Source: Ruminococcaceae bacterium UBA1404
GTDB lineage: Bacteria; Bacillota; Clostridia; Oscillospirales; Ruminococcaceae
DNA: 64,000 bases
NCBI GenBank assembly: GCA_002305075.1
Contig: DBQC01000017.1
Coordinates: 1-64,000 of the forward strand
Direction: 5' to 3'
A program made the translations under genes and the position numbers. Positions 36,319 through 44,282 of this stretch are shown piece after piece. How positions within the stretch are numbered: the first letter of the stretch is position 1; the number at the start of each line of letters is the position of its first letter. The notes under the pieces are model-generated. The model saw nothing but the letters and a program-made list of their open reading frames with translations. It made no database searches and was not told the DNA's origin.

Positions 36319-36786
36319 TTACTGGTGATCTTCGTGTTGCTCGAGCAGTTTTTTAAGCTCGTCCATAAAAGAGTTGATATCTTTGAATTGGCGGTAGACA
36401 CTGGCAAAGCGCACATAGGCCGCCTCGTCGATGGTCTTGAGCTTGTCCATGGCATAGCCGCCTATAACCGAGCTGGGCACCTCACGCTCCATGGCATTTT
36501 GTAAGGTTTGTTCGATGGCCGAAACCGCCCGCTCTAGCTGATCGAGAGAGACCTGACGCTTTTCGCAGGCTCTAAGCAGACTGTTTAGCAGCTTTTCCCG
36601 GTCGAAAAGCTCCCGAGAGCCGTCCTTTTTAATGACCATAATGGGGGTGGTCTCCACCACCTCGTAAGTAGTAAAGCGCTTGCCGCAGCCCTGGCACTCC
36701 CGCCGCCGGCGGATGCGCTCGTCCTCGTCGGTGGGCCGGGAGTCCACCACCCTGCTGTCGGTAAAACCGCAAAAAGGACATTTCAT
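36319..36786 (-). CDS. nrdR: Transcriptional repressor NrdR
   Basis: NrdR represses ribonucleotide reductase genes in response to (d)ATP levels. The 155-residue protein has a zinc ribbon CPFCG...C..CG at the N-terminus, including RRRRECQGCGKRFTTYE, followed by an ATP-cone domain starting VIKKDGSRELFDREKLL. Length and both domains are complete. No nrd gene or NrdR box was noticed in the window. Confidence 0.97.
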   Translation of the reverse strand: MKCPFCGFTDSRVVDSRPTDEDERIRRRRECQGCGKRFTTYEVVETTPIMVIKKDGSRELFDREKLLNSLLRACEKRQVSLDQLERAVSAIEQTLQNAMEREVPSSVIGGYAMDKLKTIDEAAYVRFASVYRQFKDINSFMDELKKLLEQHEDHQ

Positions 36787-36819
36787 ATTGTAAGACCCCC
36801 TATGCCTGATGGGGCTATT

Positions 36820-37074
36820 TTACAATAAAGCTATAAAATCTTCAACCACATCTTTCATCTGCTCCCAACATAGCCCCCCGGCGTTCATGCGGTGCACAAG
36901 CTCATCTACACGCTGCTCATCGACACAGATGTCGGGGATTTCAACTAAGAGGGTGCCACCATGATCTCGGCAACAAATGCCGTATGATAGAGCTTGGCCG
37001 CAGCCCTCTACATTTACTTTGGCTGTTACCCGTTGATAGACACAGGTTATTGCGTGGGTTGCCGAGTTGGACAT
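36820..37074 (-). CDS. Small protein resembling DUF6514
   Basis: The 84-residue protein starts at ATG 37074, chosen because AGGAG lies nine bases upstream (a first ATG at 37083 abuts that site). The pattern of LSYGICC near the middle, DICVDEQRVDELVHRMN, and the acidic C-terminus VVEDFIALL recalls the DUF6514 family of Clostridia. It contains six cysteines but no clear metal site. Function is unknown. It is transcribed toward nrdR with a 33-bp gap. Confidence 0.6.
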   Translation of the reverse strand: MSNSATHAITCVYQRVTAKVNVEGCGQALSYGICCRDHGGTLLVEIPDICVDEQRVDELVHRMNAGGLCWEQMKDVVEDFIALL

Positions 37075-37697
37075 GGTTTTCATCTCCTATTCTTGTTGGT
37101 TATTGTATACTATTTGCTCAAAGCAAAAAGTAAAAAGTCTGTGGTGTTGTCTCCTATTATAAGTACATAATGGTGAATTACAAGAGCGTTTTTCAGACAT
37201 TAACACCAATAACCTGCTCCCCTTTCGACGCATTTGTGAAAAGTGAACAAATTGCATATGGGAATATGGGAAGATATAGCCCTAAAAGGTCGTATAGCGT
37301 CGATGCTTATGGCACTTTTGACCTACAAAACACTACTGTGTTGAAATCATATGCTCCGGTATACGAGTTTTCCCCCAATTGTCCGCGCTCAAAAGGGGCA
37401 TTTTATGCGCAATAGCAAGGTTGGCGCAGACTTTTTCCACTAATTTTCCACCGCCAAAGTCTTCAACCTCTCGATTAAACCGACCGTCGGTTTGTTTACT
37501 TATTTAATCGGCAAAAAGAAAATTCAATCAGAAAATAGAGTTCCGAGTAGTCGTGTGATGTGGCAAATTGGCAACTTAGCTGTGTGAAAGACTCAAGCCA
37601 TAGAGATGCTTTAGCCGCACAACAACAGCCCGCCGCATAAAACTGCGGCGGGCTGCCGGGTCGCCCGATAGGCGGACGGTCGGTCTGCGTGGGTGCG
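37075..37697. other. Gene-poor, A+T-richer spacer with palindromes
   Basis: The 620-bp stretch has no convincing gene; an 81-codon frame at 37170-37415 lacks a ribosome site. It holds a perfect 8-1-8 palindrome at 37477-37493 (AAACCGAC C GTCGGTTT), a related CGGACGGTCGGTCT at 37673-37686, and a GC-rich hairpin at 37627-37656. Composition differs from flanking genes. Confidence 0.6.
37627..37656 (-). terminator. Probable terminator after the asparaginase gene
   Basis: CAGCCCGCCGCA and TGCGGCGGGCTG arms, 40 bp past the stop codon, are followed on the minus strand by TTGTTGTG. The stem is very stable but the T-run is interrupted. Confidence 0.6.
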
Positions 37698-38702
37698 CTA
37701 GTAGGTTGCAAAATATTGGCCAATTTTTTGGTGATCCCGGGTGACCGTGAGGGCCAGTTGGAGCAGCACACGGGCCTTTTGGGGGTTTAGATTGCCCGCC
37801 GAAATGGCCCCATTGGTCTGGAAGTTGACCATGCCATTGGCTATGCGAGCCGAGCGCACAAAGGGCTTGCCGGTTTCGGCGATAAGCCGGGCGGCTCGAT
37901 CGCTCCATAGGGAGGAGGCCAAGCCGTCCCCCGCCCCGGCCAGCACCACGCCGTCGTAATGGGCAAACATAAAGTCCAGCACCGCGGGGTCGGCATCAAT
38001 ATGAAAATAGGCAATGCCCACACTGGGCAGCGCATCAAGGCCGGTCACATCAAAGGGGGTGCTTAGGGTGTGAGGCTGGAGGCTCTTATGAAAGAAATAG
38101 GGGGTATCGTCCCGCATATAGCCCAGGCAACCGATATCCCGACCGCTAAAGGCATCGGTCTTAAAGGTGTTGACCTTGGTGACATCCCGGGCGCTGTAAA
38201 TGCCGTCGGAAAAAACCACCATGACGCCGTGGTCTTTGGCTGCATCGCTACGGGCCAGCGCCACCGCTTGATAGAGGTTCATGGGGCCGTCGGCGCTGGT
38301 GGCGGTATAGGGACGCATGGCCCCCACCATGACCACCGGCTTGTGGGTCTTGGCAGCTAAATGCAAAAAGAAGGCGGTTTCCTCAAGGGTATCGGTACCG
38401 TGGGTCACCACAAAGCCGTCCACATCGTCGTGGGTTAGGGCGTTGATGCGCCCTACCAGCGTCAGCCAGTCACGGGCGGTGATATTGTCACTATCGGCGT
38501 TGATAAGCTGCTCGCCCGTAAGACGAGCCAGCCCCGTAAGGCCGGGTACGCCGTCGATGAGAGTCTGAAGTTCCAGGGTACCCGCAGTGTATCCGGTTGT
38601 TCTGCCCGGCTCCCCCGTTCCAGCGATGGTTCCACCGGTGCCGAGGATGACAATGTGCTTTTTCGCCCGGCCGTCCACGGGCATGGTCGGGTAGTTGGTC
38701 AT
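37698..38702 (-). CDS. L-asparaginase (bacterial type I/II fold)
   Basis: Hydrolyses asparagine to aspartate and ammonia. The 334-residue protein has the first catalytic threonine in ILGTGGTIAGTG, the Tyr in GYTAG, DSDNIT, and the second Thr-Asp pair in VVTHGTDTLEETA. MVGAMRPYTATSADGPMNL and the Lys-containing VTKVNTFKTDAFSG are also conserved. There is no signal peptide, so it is cytoplasmic. Its own promoter is visible. Neighbours asnS and an aspartate-type aminotransferase suggest an Asn/Asp metabolic neighbourhood. Confidence 0.93.
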   Translation of the reverse strand: MTNYPTMPVDGRAKKHIVILGTGGTIAGTGEPGRTTGYTAGTLELQTLIDGVPGLTGLARLTGEQLINADSDNITARDWLTLVGRINALTHDDVDGFVVTHGTDTLEETAFFLHLAAKTHKPVVMVGAMRPYTATSADGPMNLYQAVALARSDAAKDHGVMVVFSDGIYSARDVTKVNTFKTDAFSGRDIGCLGYMRDDTPYFFHKSLQPHTLSTPFDVTGLDALPSVGIAYFHIDADPAVLDFMFAHYDGVVLAGAGDGLASSLWSDRAARLIAETGKPFVRSARIANGMVNFQTNGAISAGNLNPQKARVLLQLALTVTRDHQKIGQYFATY

Positions 38703-38748
38703 TGCAATGCTCCTGTCTGATGGATAATTGGGGATGTTGCCTTACCTT

Positions 38749-38777
38749 ATTTTAACCCATCTTAGCACAAACAGCAA
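38749..38777 (-). promoter_or_regulatory. Probable promoter of the asparaginase gene
   Basis: Minus-strand TTGCTG (38772-38777), 17-bp spacer, TAAAAT (38749-38754). The -10 matches five of six positions. It lies about 47 bp before the start codon. Confidence 0.55.
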
Positions 38778-38817
38778 CGCCTATCGGGCGGTGGGAATAT
38801 GGGTCGCTCGGCGGCTA

Positions 38818-38854
38818 AAAACGCAAAAAGCCTGCCGCATATATGCGGCAGGCT
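38818..38854 (-). terminator. Terminator after the aminotransferase gene
   Basis: AGCCTGCCGCAT and ATGCGGCAGGCT form a nearly loop-less perfect dyad (38829-38854), followed on the minus strand by TTTTTGCGTTTTT. Confidence 0.92.
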
Positions 38855-38869
38855 TTGATGAACAAAGTA

Positions 38870-40150
38870 TTAGTTGGCGAGCAGAACTTCGAGACTGGCA
38901 AGGCGCACGCAGATGTTGAACAGCTCCACCGCAAGGGACAGCTCCTCGGTGGTGGGGAAACTGGGGGCGATGCGGATGGTGTTGTCTTTGGGGTCTTTCT
39001 TATAGGGATGGGTAGCGCCGGCGCCGGTAAGCACCACACCCGCATCCTTACAGAGACTGACCACACGCTTGGCGCAGCCGTCCATTGTGAAATAGGTTAT
39101 GAAATAGCCGCCGTTAGGCTTAATCCAAGTACCCACGCCACGGGGGCCCAGCTCACGCTCGAAAGCATCCACCACGGCATTAAAACGGGGGCGCAGTACC
39201 TCGGCGTGTTTGGCCATCTGCTCAAGGATACCGTCCACATTCTTAAAGAAACGAACATGGCGCAGCATATTCATCTTGTCCCAGCTGATAGCTTGGTTGG
39301 CGATCTGCTTCTTAATAAAGGCGATATTGTCCTCGCTGGCGGCGATGACAGCCACGCCCGAGCCGGGGAAGGTGATTTTGCTGGTGGAGGCAAAGATGAA
39401 CACACGGTCGGCGTTGCCGGCCTTTTTGCACTCGTCCATGATGTTAAGCAGGGGATCGTTCTGGTAGATGTAGTGGACGGCATAGGCGTTGTCCCAGAAG
39501 ATGCGGAAATCTTCGGCGGCGGTCTTCATGTTGGCCAGACGGCGCACAACCTCGTCCGAATAGGTGCTGCCGGTGGGGTTGGAGTACTTAGGCACACACC
39601 AGATACCCTTGATGGCCTCGTCCTCGGCCACCAGCTTTTCGACCATGTCCATGTCGGGACCGTTTTCGTCCATGGGTATGTTGATCATCTCGAAGTTATA
39701 AAACTCGGTGATGTTGAAGTGACGGTCGTAGCCGGGCACCGGGCAGAGGAACTTGGGACGGTCGTAGGCCATCCAGGGCTTCTTAGAGCCCAGAACACCG
39801 TGGGTGTAGGCTTTGGAAACGGTATCGAACATGATGGTCAGCGAGGACATGCCCTCCACAATGACTTCCTTGGGGCTGACACCCAACAGGTCGGCAAACA
39901 ACTTTTTGGCTTCGGGGATGCCGTCGAGCACGCCATAGTTGCGGCAGTCGGTGCCATCCTCGGCTTGGAGTACCGACTCGGAGGTGAGAACATCCAGCAT
40001 GGGCAGCGAGAGACGCAGCTGCTCCTCACCAGGCTTGCCCCGGGACATATCCAGCTTAAGGCCCCGGGCCTTAAATTCGTCATAGGCGGCCTGAACGACT
40101 TTTAGCTCCTCTTGCAGTTCGGCCTTGGTTAGGGTGGTGTAGTTTTTCAT
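38870..40150 (-). CDS. PLP-dependent aminotransferase, aspartate aminotransferase subgroup Ic type
   Basis: A 426-residue fold-type I aminotransferase. LDMSRGKPGEEQL near the N-terminus, DCRNYGVLDGIPEAKKLFA, WCVPKYSNPTG, and the PLP-lysine segment FASTSKITFPGSGVA identify the aspartate/MocR-like subgroup. Members are used as aspartate aminotransferases. The substrate is inferred from family and from neighbours asnS (47 bp upstream, probably same transcript) and asparaginase. A terminator separates it from asparaginase. Confidence 0.9.
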   Translation of the reverse strand: MKNYTTLTKAELQEELKVVQAAYDEFKARGLKLDMSRGKPGEEQLRLSLPMLDVLTSESVLQAEDGTDCRNYGVLDGIPEAKKLFADLLGVSPKEVIVEGMSSLTIMFDTVSKAYTHGVLGSKKPWMAYDRPKFLCPVPGYDRHFNITEFYNFEMINIPMDENGPDMDMVEKLVAEDEAIKGIWCVPKYSNPTGSTYSDEVVRRLANMKTAAEDFRIFWDNAYAVHYIYQNDPLLNIMDECKKAGNADRVFIFASTSKITFPGSGVAVIAASEDNIAFIKKQIANQAISWDKMNMLRHVRFFKNVDGILEQMAKHAEVLRPRFNAVVDAFERELGPRGVGTWIKPNGGYFITYFTMDGCAKRVVSLCKDAGVVLTGAGATHPYKKDPKDNTIRIAPSFPTTEELSLAVELFNICVRLASLEVLLAN

Positions 40151-40197
40151 GGGCGCATCCTCCTCAGTTATTATGAGAACGGGTTTATGACTGCTTA

Positions 40198-41589
40198 TTA
40201 AAACTCGGCAGAGCCGGGTGTACGGGGGAAGGGCAGCACATCGCGAATGTTAGACATGCCGGTGATATACATAATAAGCCGCTCGAAACCCAGACCATAG
40301 CCCGCATGGCAGACCGAACCATAGCGGCGCAGATCGAGGTACCATTCGTATTCGGCGCGGTCGAGACCGCATTCCTCTATGCGGCGGATAAGCACATCAA
40401 GGCGCTCCTCGCGCTGACTGCCGCCAATGATCTCGCCGATGCCGGGCACAAGCAGGTCCATGGCCGCCACGGTTTTTTCGCCCTCGTCGAGACGCATATA
40501 AAAGGCCTTAATCTCTTTGGGGTAGTGGGTGACAAACACAGGGCCGCCCACATATTCCTCGCTGAGATAGCGCTCGTGCTCGGTTTGAAGGTCGCAGCCC
40601 CAGTAGACCGGGTAGCTAAAGCGATCCTTGACCTTTTCGAGGACGGCGATGGCGTCGGTGTAGGTTATCTCGGCAAAATCGGCGGTGGACAGTGTTTCAA
40701 GCCGCTTGATCAGGCCCTTGTCGTAGAAGTTGTTAAAAAACGCCATCTCCTCGGGGCAGTGCTTTAACACATGCCTGAAGATGTGCTGGAGCATGTCCCG
40801 AGCCAGCTCCATGTTGTCATCGAGGTCGGCAAAAGCAATTTCGGGCTCGATCATCCAGAACTCCGAAGCGTGGCGAGCCGTGTGGCTGTTTTCGGCCCTA
40901 AAGGTGGGGCCAAAGGTGTAGGTGTTGCCAAAAGCCAAGGCAAAGGTTTCGGCCTCAAGCTGCCCTGATACGGTGAGCGAGGCCAATTTGCCGAAAAAGT
41001 CCTCGGAAAAATCCACCTCACCCTCGTCGGTAAGGCGCGGGTTCTTAGGGTCGAGGGTGGTAACCCGGAACATCTCTCCGGCGCCTTCGGCGTCGCTACC
41101 GGTGATGATGGGGGTATGGGCATAGACAAAACCACGATTGTGGAAAAATTCGTGAATGGCAAAAGATGCTTCGCTGCGCACCCTGAACACCGCATTAAAG
41201 GTGTTGGTGCGGGGCCGCAAATGGGCGATGCTCCGCAGGTATTCCAGAGAGTGACGCTTTTTTTGCAGCGGATATTCGGGGCTGGAAGCGCCCAGCAGTT
41301 GCACCTCGGCGGCTATCAGCTCGCAGCTTTGCTTGGCGTCCGGCGTAGCCTTTAGCAGGCCGGTAACCTTGAGGGCTGTGCCCACGCCATAGCGTACGAT
41401 TTCATCAAAGTTGGCAAGATCGTTTCCGGCCACTACCTGCAAATTGGTCAGGCCGCTGCCGTCGTTGAGTTCTATAAAGGCGATGGCGCCGGCGTGTCGG
41501 GATGTGCGCACCCAGCCACAAACCGTGATGGCCTGGCCGGCAAGGGTGTCTAGGTTGGTGAGCACCCTTTTAATTTCGGTTCGAGTCAT
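40198..41589 (-). CDS. asnS: Asparaginyl-tRNA synthetase
   Basis: Class IIb synthetase charging tRNA-Asn. The 463-residue protein has an OB-fold anticodon-binding domain (ITVCGWVRTSRHAGAIAFIELNDGS) and a class II core. Core motifs include FRAENSHTARHASEFWMIEPE (motif 2 region) and YGLGFERLIMYITG near the C-terminus (motif 3, GLGxER). Start ATG 41589 with GAGAGGAAG. A sigma-A promoter lies about 90 bp upstream; no T-box was found. Confidence 0.97.
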   Translation of the reverse strand: MTRTEIKRVLTNLDTLAGQAITVCGWVRTSRHAGAIAFIELNDGSGLTNLQVVAGNDLANFDEIVRYGVGTALKVTGLLKATPDAKQSCELIAAEVQLLGASSPEYPLQKKRHSLEYLRSIAHLRPRTNTFNAVFRVRSEASFAIHEFFHNRGFVYAHTPIITGSDAEGAGEMFRVTTLDPKNPRLTDEGEVDFSEDFFGKLASLTVSGQLEAETFALAFGNTYTFGPTFRAENSHTARHASEFWMIEPEIAFADLDDNMELARDMLQHIFRHVLKHCPEEMAFFNNFYDKGLIKRLETLSTADFAEITYTDAIAVLEKVKDRFSYPVYWGCDLQTEHERYLSEEYVGGPVFVTHYPKEIKAFYMRLDEGEKTVAAMDLLVPGIGEIIGGSQREERLDVLIRRIEECGLDRAEYEWYLDLRRYGSVCHAGYGLGFERLIMYITGMSNIRDVLPFPRTPGSAEF

Positions 41590-41679
41590 GAATTACTTCC
41601 TCTCGCTGTTAAAATCCTGTGCACCGCGCCAAAGGCACAACGCTAATGGCCCAAAACCAGCGCGGATAAGCCTGTAATT

Positions 41680-41708
41680 ATTATAGTATAGCCACAGGGT
41701 TTTAGCAA
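41680..41708 (-). promoter_or_regulatory. Sigma-A promoter of asnS
   Basis: Minus-strand TTGCTA (41703-41708), 17-bp spacer and a perfect TATAAT (41680-41685). It points to asnS, leaving a leader of about 85 bases. Confidence 0.75.
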
Positions 41709-41843
41709 TGCATGCATCGACAAAATCAAAAAAGTGCAGTTTTGCAATATTTCTTGCAATCAGATTAATTATACGACCTGAAAGCTTCAAAAGCAAGACC
41801 GGCTTATGCCAAATTAGCGCCTGTCTTTTTGTGCAGATTGTGG

Positions 41844-41859
41844 GTTTGATTAGTCAAAC
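41844..41859 (+). promoter_or_regulatory. Perfect inverted repeat upstream of the CadD-like gene
   Basis: GTTTGA-TTAG-TCAAAC is a 6-4-6 perfect dyad 160 bp before the CadD-like start, in the 430-bp spacer (41590-42018) that is otherwise free of genes. It could be an operator for a metal or stress regulator; this is inference only. Confidence 0.35.
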
Positions 41860-42018
41860 AAGTTGTCTAATTGAGGATTGTATGTTACCCTATCATAACT
41901 TGTCATACGCAGGCCGCTAAGCATTTGGTATTGGGGTCAGGTGGACGATAATAGGTAAAACAGTCGCCAGGAGCCTCTATAACAAGCAAATAAGCCTGCA
42001 ATAATAGGAGGTTCGGGA

Positions 42019-42687
42019 TTGGGTACATTGATAGAATCGGTGGTGGCCTTTGTAAGCACCAATATCGACAATACTTTTATATTGATGCTGCTCTACTCTC
42101 AGGTCAATGAAAAGTTTAAAAAGGTCCATATTGTTGTGGGACAATATGTTGGCCTTGGCATCTTGGTAGCTATCAGCATTTTTGCAGCTTTTGGTCTTAA
42201 TTTTATGCCGCAAAAGTATATCGGTCTGCTGGGGCTGGTTCCCATGTATCTGGGCATCAAGGAATGGGTGGACTACAAAAAGGGCTCGGCAAACGAAGCC
42301 GCAGATGATGTGCAAGACGAGGCCATCGGGCCGGACGCCATAGAGCTGTCTGAGCGTCAGGGTGCGCCCAGCGGTGTTAAGGCTGCCATTGCAAACCTTA
42401 TTAGCCCCGAGTTGTTTAGCTCTGTGGCTATTGCCGTGGCTAGCGGCGGAGATAACATCGGAGTTTATGTACCTATTTTCGCCAGATACTCAGGTGTGCA
42501 GTTTGTGATTACCATCGTCGTCTTTGCCATTATGATGGGCTTGTGGTGCTGGCTGGGCAGCGGCATCACCAACTACCCTAAAGTAACAGCCATGATACAA
42601 AAGCACCAGCATATTGCAGTGCCGGTGGTGTTTATTGGTCTTGGCATTTACATCTTTATAGAAAACGGTTTGTTTGGGTCCATTTAA
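42019..42687 (+). CDS. CadD-like cadmium-resistance family transporter
   Basis: A 222-residue membrane protein of the cadmium-resistance (CadD, LysE superfamily) type. It starts at TTG 42019 after a strong AGGAGG. Helices 1-3 include ESVVAFVSTNIDNTFILMLLYSQ with the Asn-Ile-Asp-Asn motif; a charged cytosolic loop (about 88-115) follows; the second half repeats the motif as VAIAVASGGDNIGVYVPIF. CadD proteins export Cd or other divalent cations. No cadC-type regulator is adjacent. A strong terminator follows. Confidence 0.85.
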   Translation: MGTLIESVVAFVSTNIDNTFILMLLYSQVNEKFKKVHIVVGQYVGLGILVAISIFAAFGLNFMPQKYIGLLGLVPMYLGIKEWVDYKKGSANEAADDVQDEAIGPDAIELSERQGAPSGVKAAIANLISPELFSSVAIAVASGGDNIGVYVPIFARYSGVQFVITIVVFAIMMGLWCWLGSGITNYPKVTAMIQKHQHIAVPVVFIGLGIYIFIENGLFGSI

Positions 42688-42702
42688 GCGGCAAAAAGGA
42701 CT

Positions 42703-42744
42703 AATAGCCGGGAATAGACCAGCGGTCTATTCCCGGCTATTTTT
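42703..42744 (+). terminator. Terminator after the CadD-like gene
   Basis: An 18-base perfect arm pair (about 42703-42720 and 42724-42741) around AGC is followed by TTTTT. The loop-proximal half is AATAGACC-AGC-GGTCTATT, nearly repeated 80 bp downstream. Confidence 0.92.
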
Positions 42745-42796
42745 GCCGAACATTGTTTTATTTTCTCGATATTTAAGCGCTTATCGGGTATTGGCA

Positions 42797-42819
42797 GCAA
42801 AATAGACCATCGGTCTATT
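42797..42819 (-). terminator. Probable terminator after ilvE
   Basis: On the minus strand AATAGACC-GAT-GGTCTATT is followed by TTGCTG. It starts 8 bp beyond the ilvE stop. It may alternatively be an operator-like palindrome, as it repeats the dyad in the convergent terminator. Confidence 0.55.
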
Positions 42820-42827
42820 CGTTTAGG

Positions 42828-43889
42828 TTAGACCCGCTGAGTCCAGCCCCGAGTGTCGGGGCGCAGACCCCACTGTATGCCGGTAAGCTCATCGTAGAGG
42901 CGCTGGGAGAGGGGACCGATGCGCTCGCCGATAAAAATTTGCCGCTCGGCGGCTCGCAGCTCGCCGATGGGCGATATCACCGCCGCCGTGCCGGTGCCGA
43001 AAGCCTCCTCCAGCCTGCCCTCATCGGCCGCCTCTGCCACCTCCTCGAGGGAGAGCCGGCGCTCCTCCACGGTGTAGCCCCAGTCGCTGAGAATCTCGAT
43101 GCAGGATTTGCGGGTAATGCCGGGCAAAATGCTGCCCTGAAGCTCGGGGGTGATGATGTTGCCGTCTATCTTAAAGAAGACATTCATGGCCCCCACCTCC
43201 TCAATGTACTTTTGCTCTATGCCGTCCAGCCAGAGCACCTGCTGGTAGCCAGCCTGCTGCGCCTCGGCTTGCGCCTTGAGCCCGGCGGCATAATTGCCAC
43301 CGCATTTGGCCGTGCCGGTGCCGCCACGCACCGCCCGAACATAGTGGGTTTCTACATAGATTTTTACCGGGTTCATGCCGGTGGGGTAGTAGTTGCCCAC
43401 CGGAGACAGGATGATCATAAAGCTGTATTGGCGGGCGGCCCGCACACCCAGATGGGGCTCGGTGGCGATGATAAATGGCCGGATATAGAGGCTCATGCCC
43501 GGTTGGTGGGGCACCCAGTCTCGGTCGATGTCCACAAGACGACGCACGGCCTCTATCCAGAGGGCCGGCTTGATGATGGGCATGCACATACGCTGGCAGG
43601 AAGCGGCCATGCGCGCGGCGTTTTCCTCGGGGCGAAAAAGCTGGATGCCGCCGTCGGGGGTTCGGTAAGCCTTGAGACCCTCGAAGTTTTCCTGGGCGTA
43701 GTGGAGCACCATGGCCGATGGCTCCAGCTCGATGGGTCCGTAGGGCACAATGCGCGCATCGTGCCAGCCGATGCCCTCGGTATAGTCCATGCGGAACATA
43801 TGGTCGGTATACACCCGCCCAAATCCGGGATCGCCCTCGGGCTTGGGAGCAGGGTTGGGATTGGGGGTCACAGCGATGTTTAGCATCAT
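42828..43889 (-). CDS. ilvE: Branched-chain amino-acid aminotransferase
   Basis: Fold-type IV PLP enzyme for the last step of Leu/Ile/Val synthesis or the first step of their breakdown. The 353-residue length and motifs (HYAQENFEGLKAYR, SLYIRPFIIATE, PLP-Lys in GTGTAKCGGNYAAGL, LWLDG, and AFGTGTAAVISPIG) fit the larger IlvE subgroup. The start ATG 43889 has GGAGG five bases upstream. It is a single-gene unit with its own promoter. Confidence 0.95.
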   Translation of the reverse strand: MMLNIAVTPNPNPAPKPEGDPGFGRVYTDHMFRMDYTEGIGWHDARIVPYGPIELEPSAMVLHYAQENFEGLKAYRTPDGGIQLFRPEENAARMAASCQRMCMPIIKPALWIEAVRRLVDIDRDWVPHQPGMSLYIRPFIIATEPHLGVRAARQYSFMIILSPVGNYYPTGMNPVKIYVETHYVRAVRGGTGTAKCGGNYAAGLKAQAEAQQAGYQQVLWLDGIEQKYIEEVGAMNVFFKIDGNIITPELQGSILPGITRKSCIEILSDWGYTVEERRLSLEEVAEAADEGRLEEAFGTGTAAVISPIGELRAAERQIFIGERIGPLSQRLYDELTGIQWGLRPDTRGWTQRV

Positions 43890-43915
43890 AGCATCCTCCG
43901 GGCACTTTTATGTCT

Positions 43916-43944
43916 ACCTTACTCTTTTGATGTGAGACTGTCAA
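43916..43944 (-). promoter_or_regulatory. Probable promoter of ilvE
   Basis: Minus-strand perfect TTGACA (43939-43944), 17-bp spacer, TAAGGT (43916-43921). The -10 is weak (three of six). Confidence 0.45.
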
Positions 43945-43952
43945 TTGCCCAA

Positions 43953-43991
43953 AAAACACAAAATGTGCGAGCTGCATTGCAGCTCGCGCAC
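43953..43991 (-). terminator. Terminator after copZ
   Basis: An 11-to-13-base stem (43965-43975 with 43979-43991) is followed on the minus strand by ATTTTGTGTTTTTT. It ends the csoR-copA-copZ transcript. Confidence 0.88.
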
Positions 43992-44017
43992 CTGTAAATC
44001 TTGGGCTGTCGGACGAA

Positions 44018-44233
44018 CTACACAATCACATCCACATCGTAGCCCTGATCTTCAATCTGCATCTTGAGATGGGGGATATCCACCATTGCGGGGTCGTAGA
44101 CCACGGTAGCGGTTTTATCCTCGAGGCTCACCTCCACGCTCTCGATACCGTAAAGAGCGTTTACGGCGTCGGTCACGGCTTTGACACAGTGGGCACAGGA
44201 CATGCCCTCCACCTTGAGTACAACCTTTTCCAT
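44018..44233 (-). CDS. copZ: Copper chaperone CopZ-like (HMA domain)
   Basis: A 71-residue ferredoxin-like heavy-metal-associated domain with the copper-binding GMSCAHC motif near residues 10-16. It ferries Cu(I) to CopA and CsoR. It is third in the csoR-copA-copZ operon, 49 bp after copA. Confidence 0.94.
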   Translation of the reverse strand: MEKVVLKVEGMSCAHCVKAVTDAVNALYGIESVEVSLEDKTATVVYDPAMVDIPHLKMQIEDQGYDVDVIV

Positions 44234-44282
44234 GCCTTTTCCTCCTTTTATAACTATCTGGACTTATTTTACCACGGAGACC

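Noticed and set aside
37170..37415. 81-codon plus frame
   Set aside because: No ribosome site, no family, and located in an otherwise empty A+T-rich spacer.
38843..40105. 420-codon plus frame opposite the aminotransferase gene
   Set aside because: Antisense shadow: the minus strand encodes a full conserved PLP enzyme; the plus product is His/Gly/Val-rich and matches nothing.
41590..41680. Possible T-box leader before asnS (GCGGTG-containing hairpin)
   Set aside because: The conserved T-box sequence and a following terminator are missing; the leader is too short.
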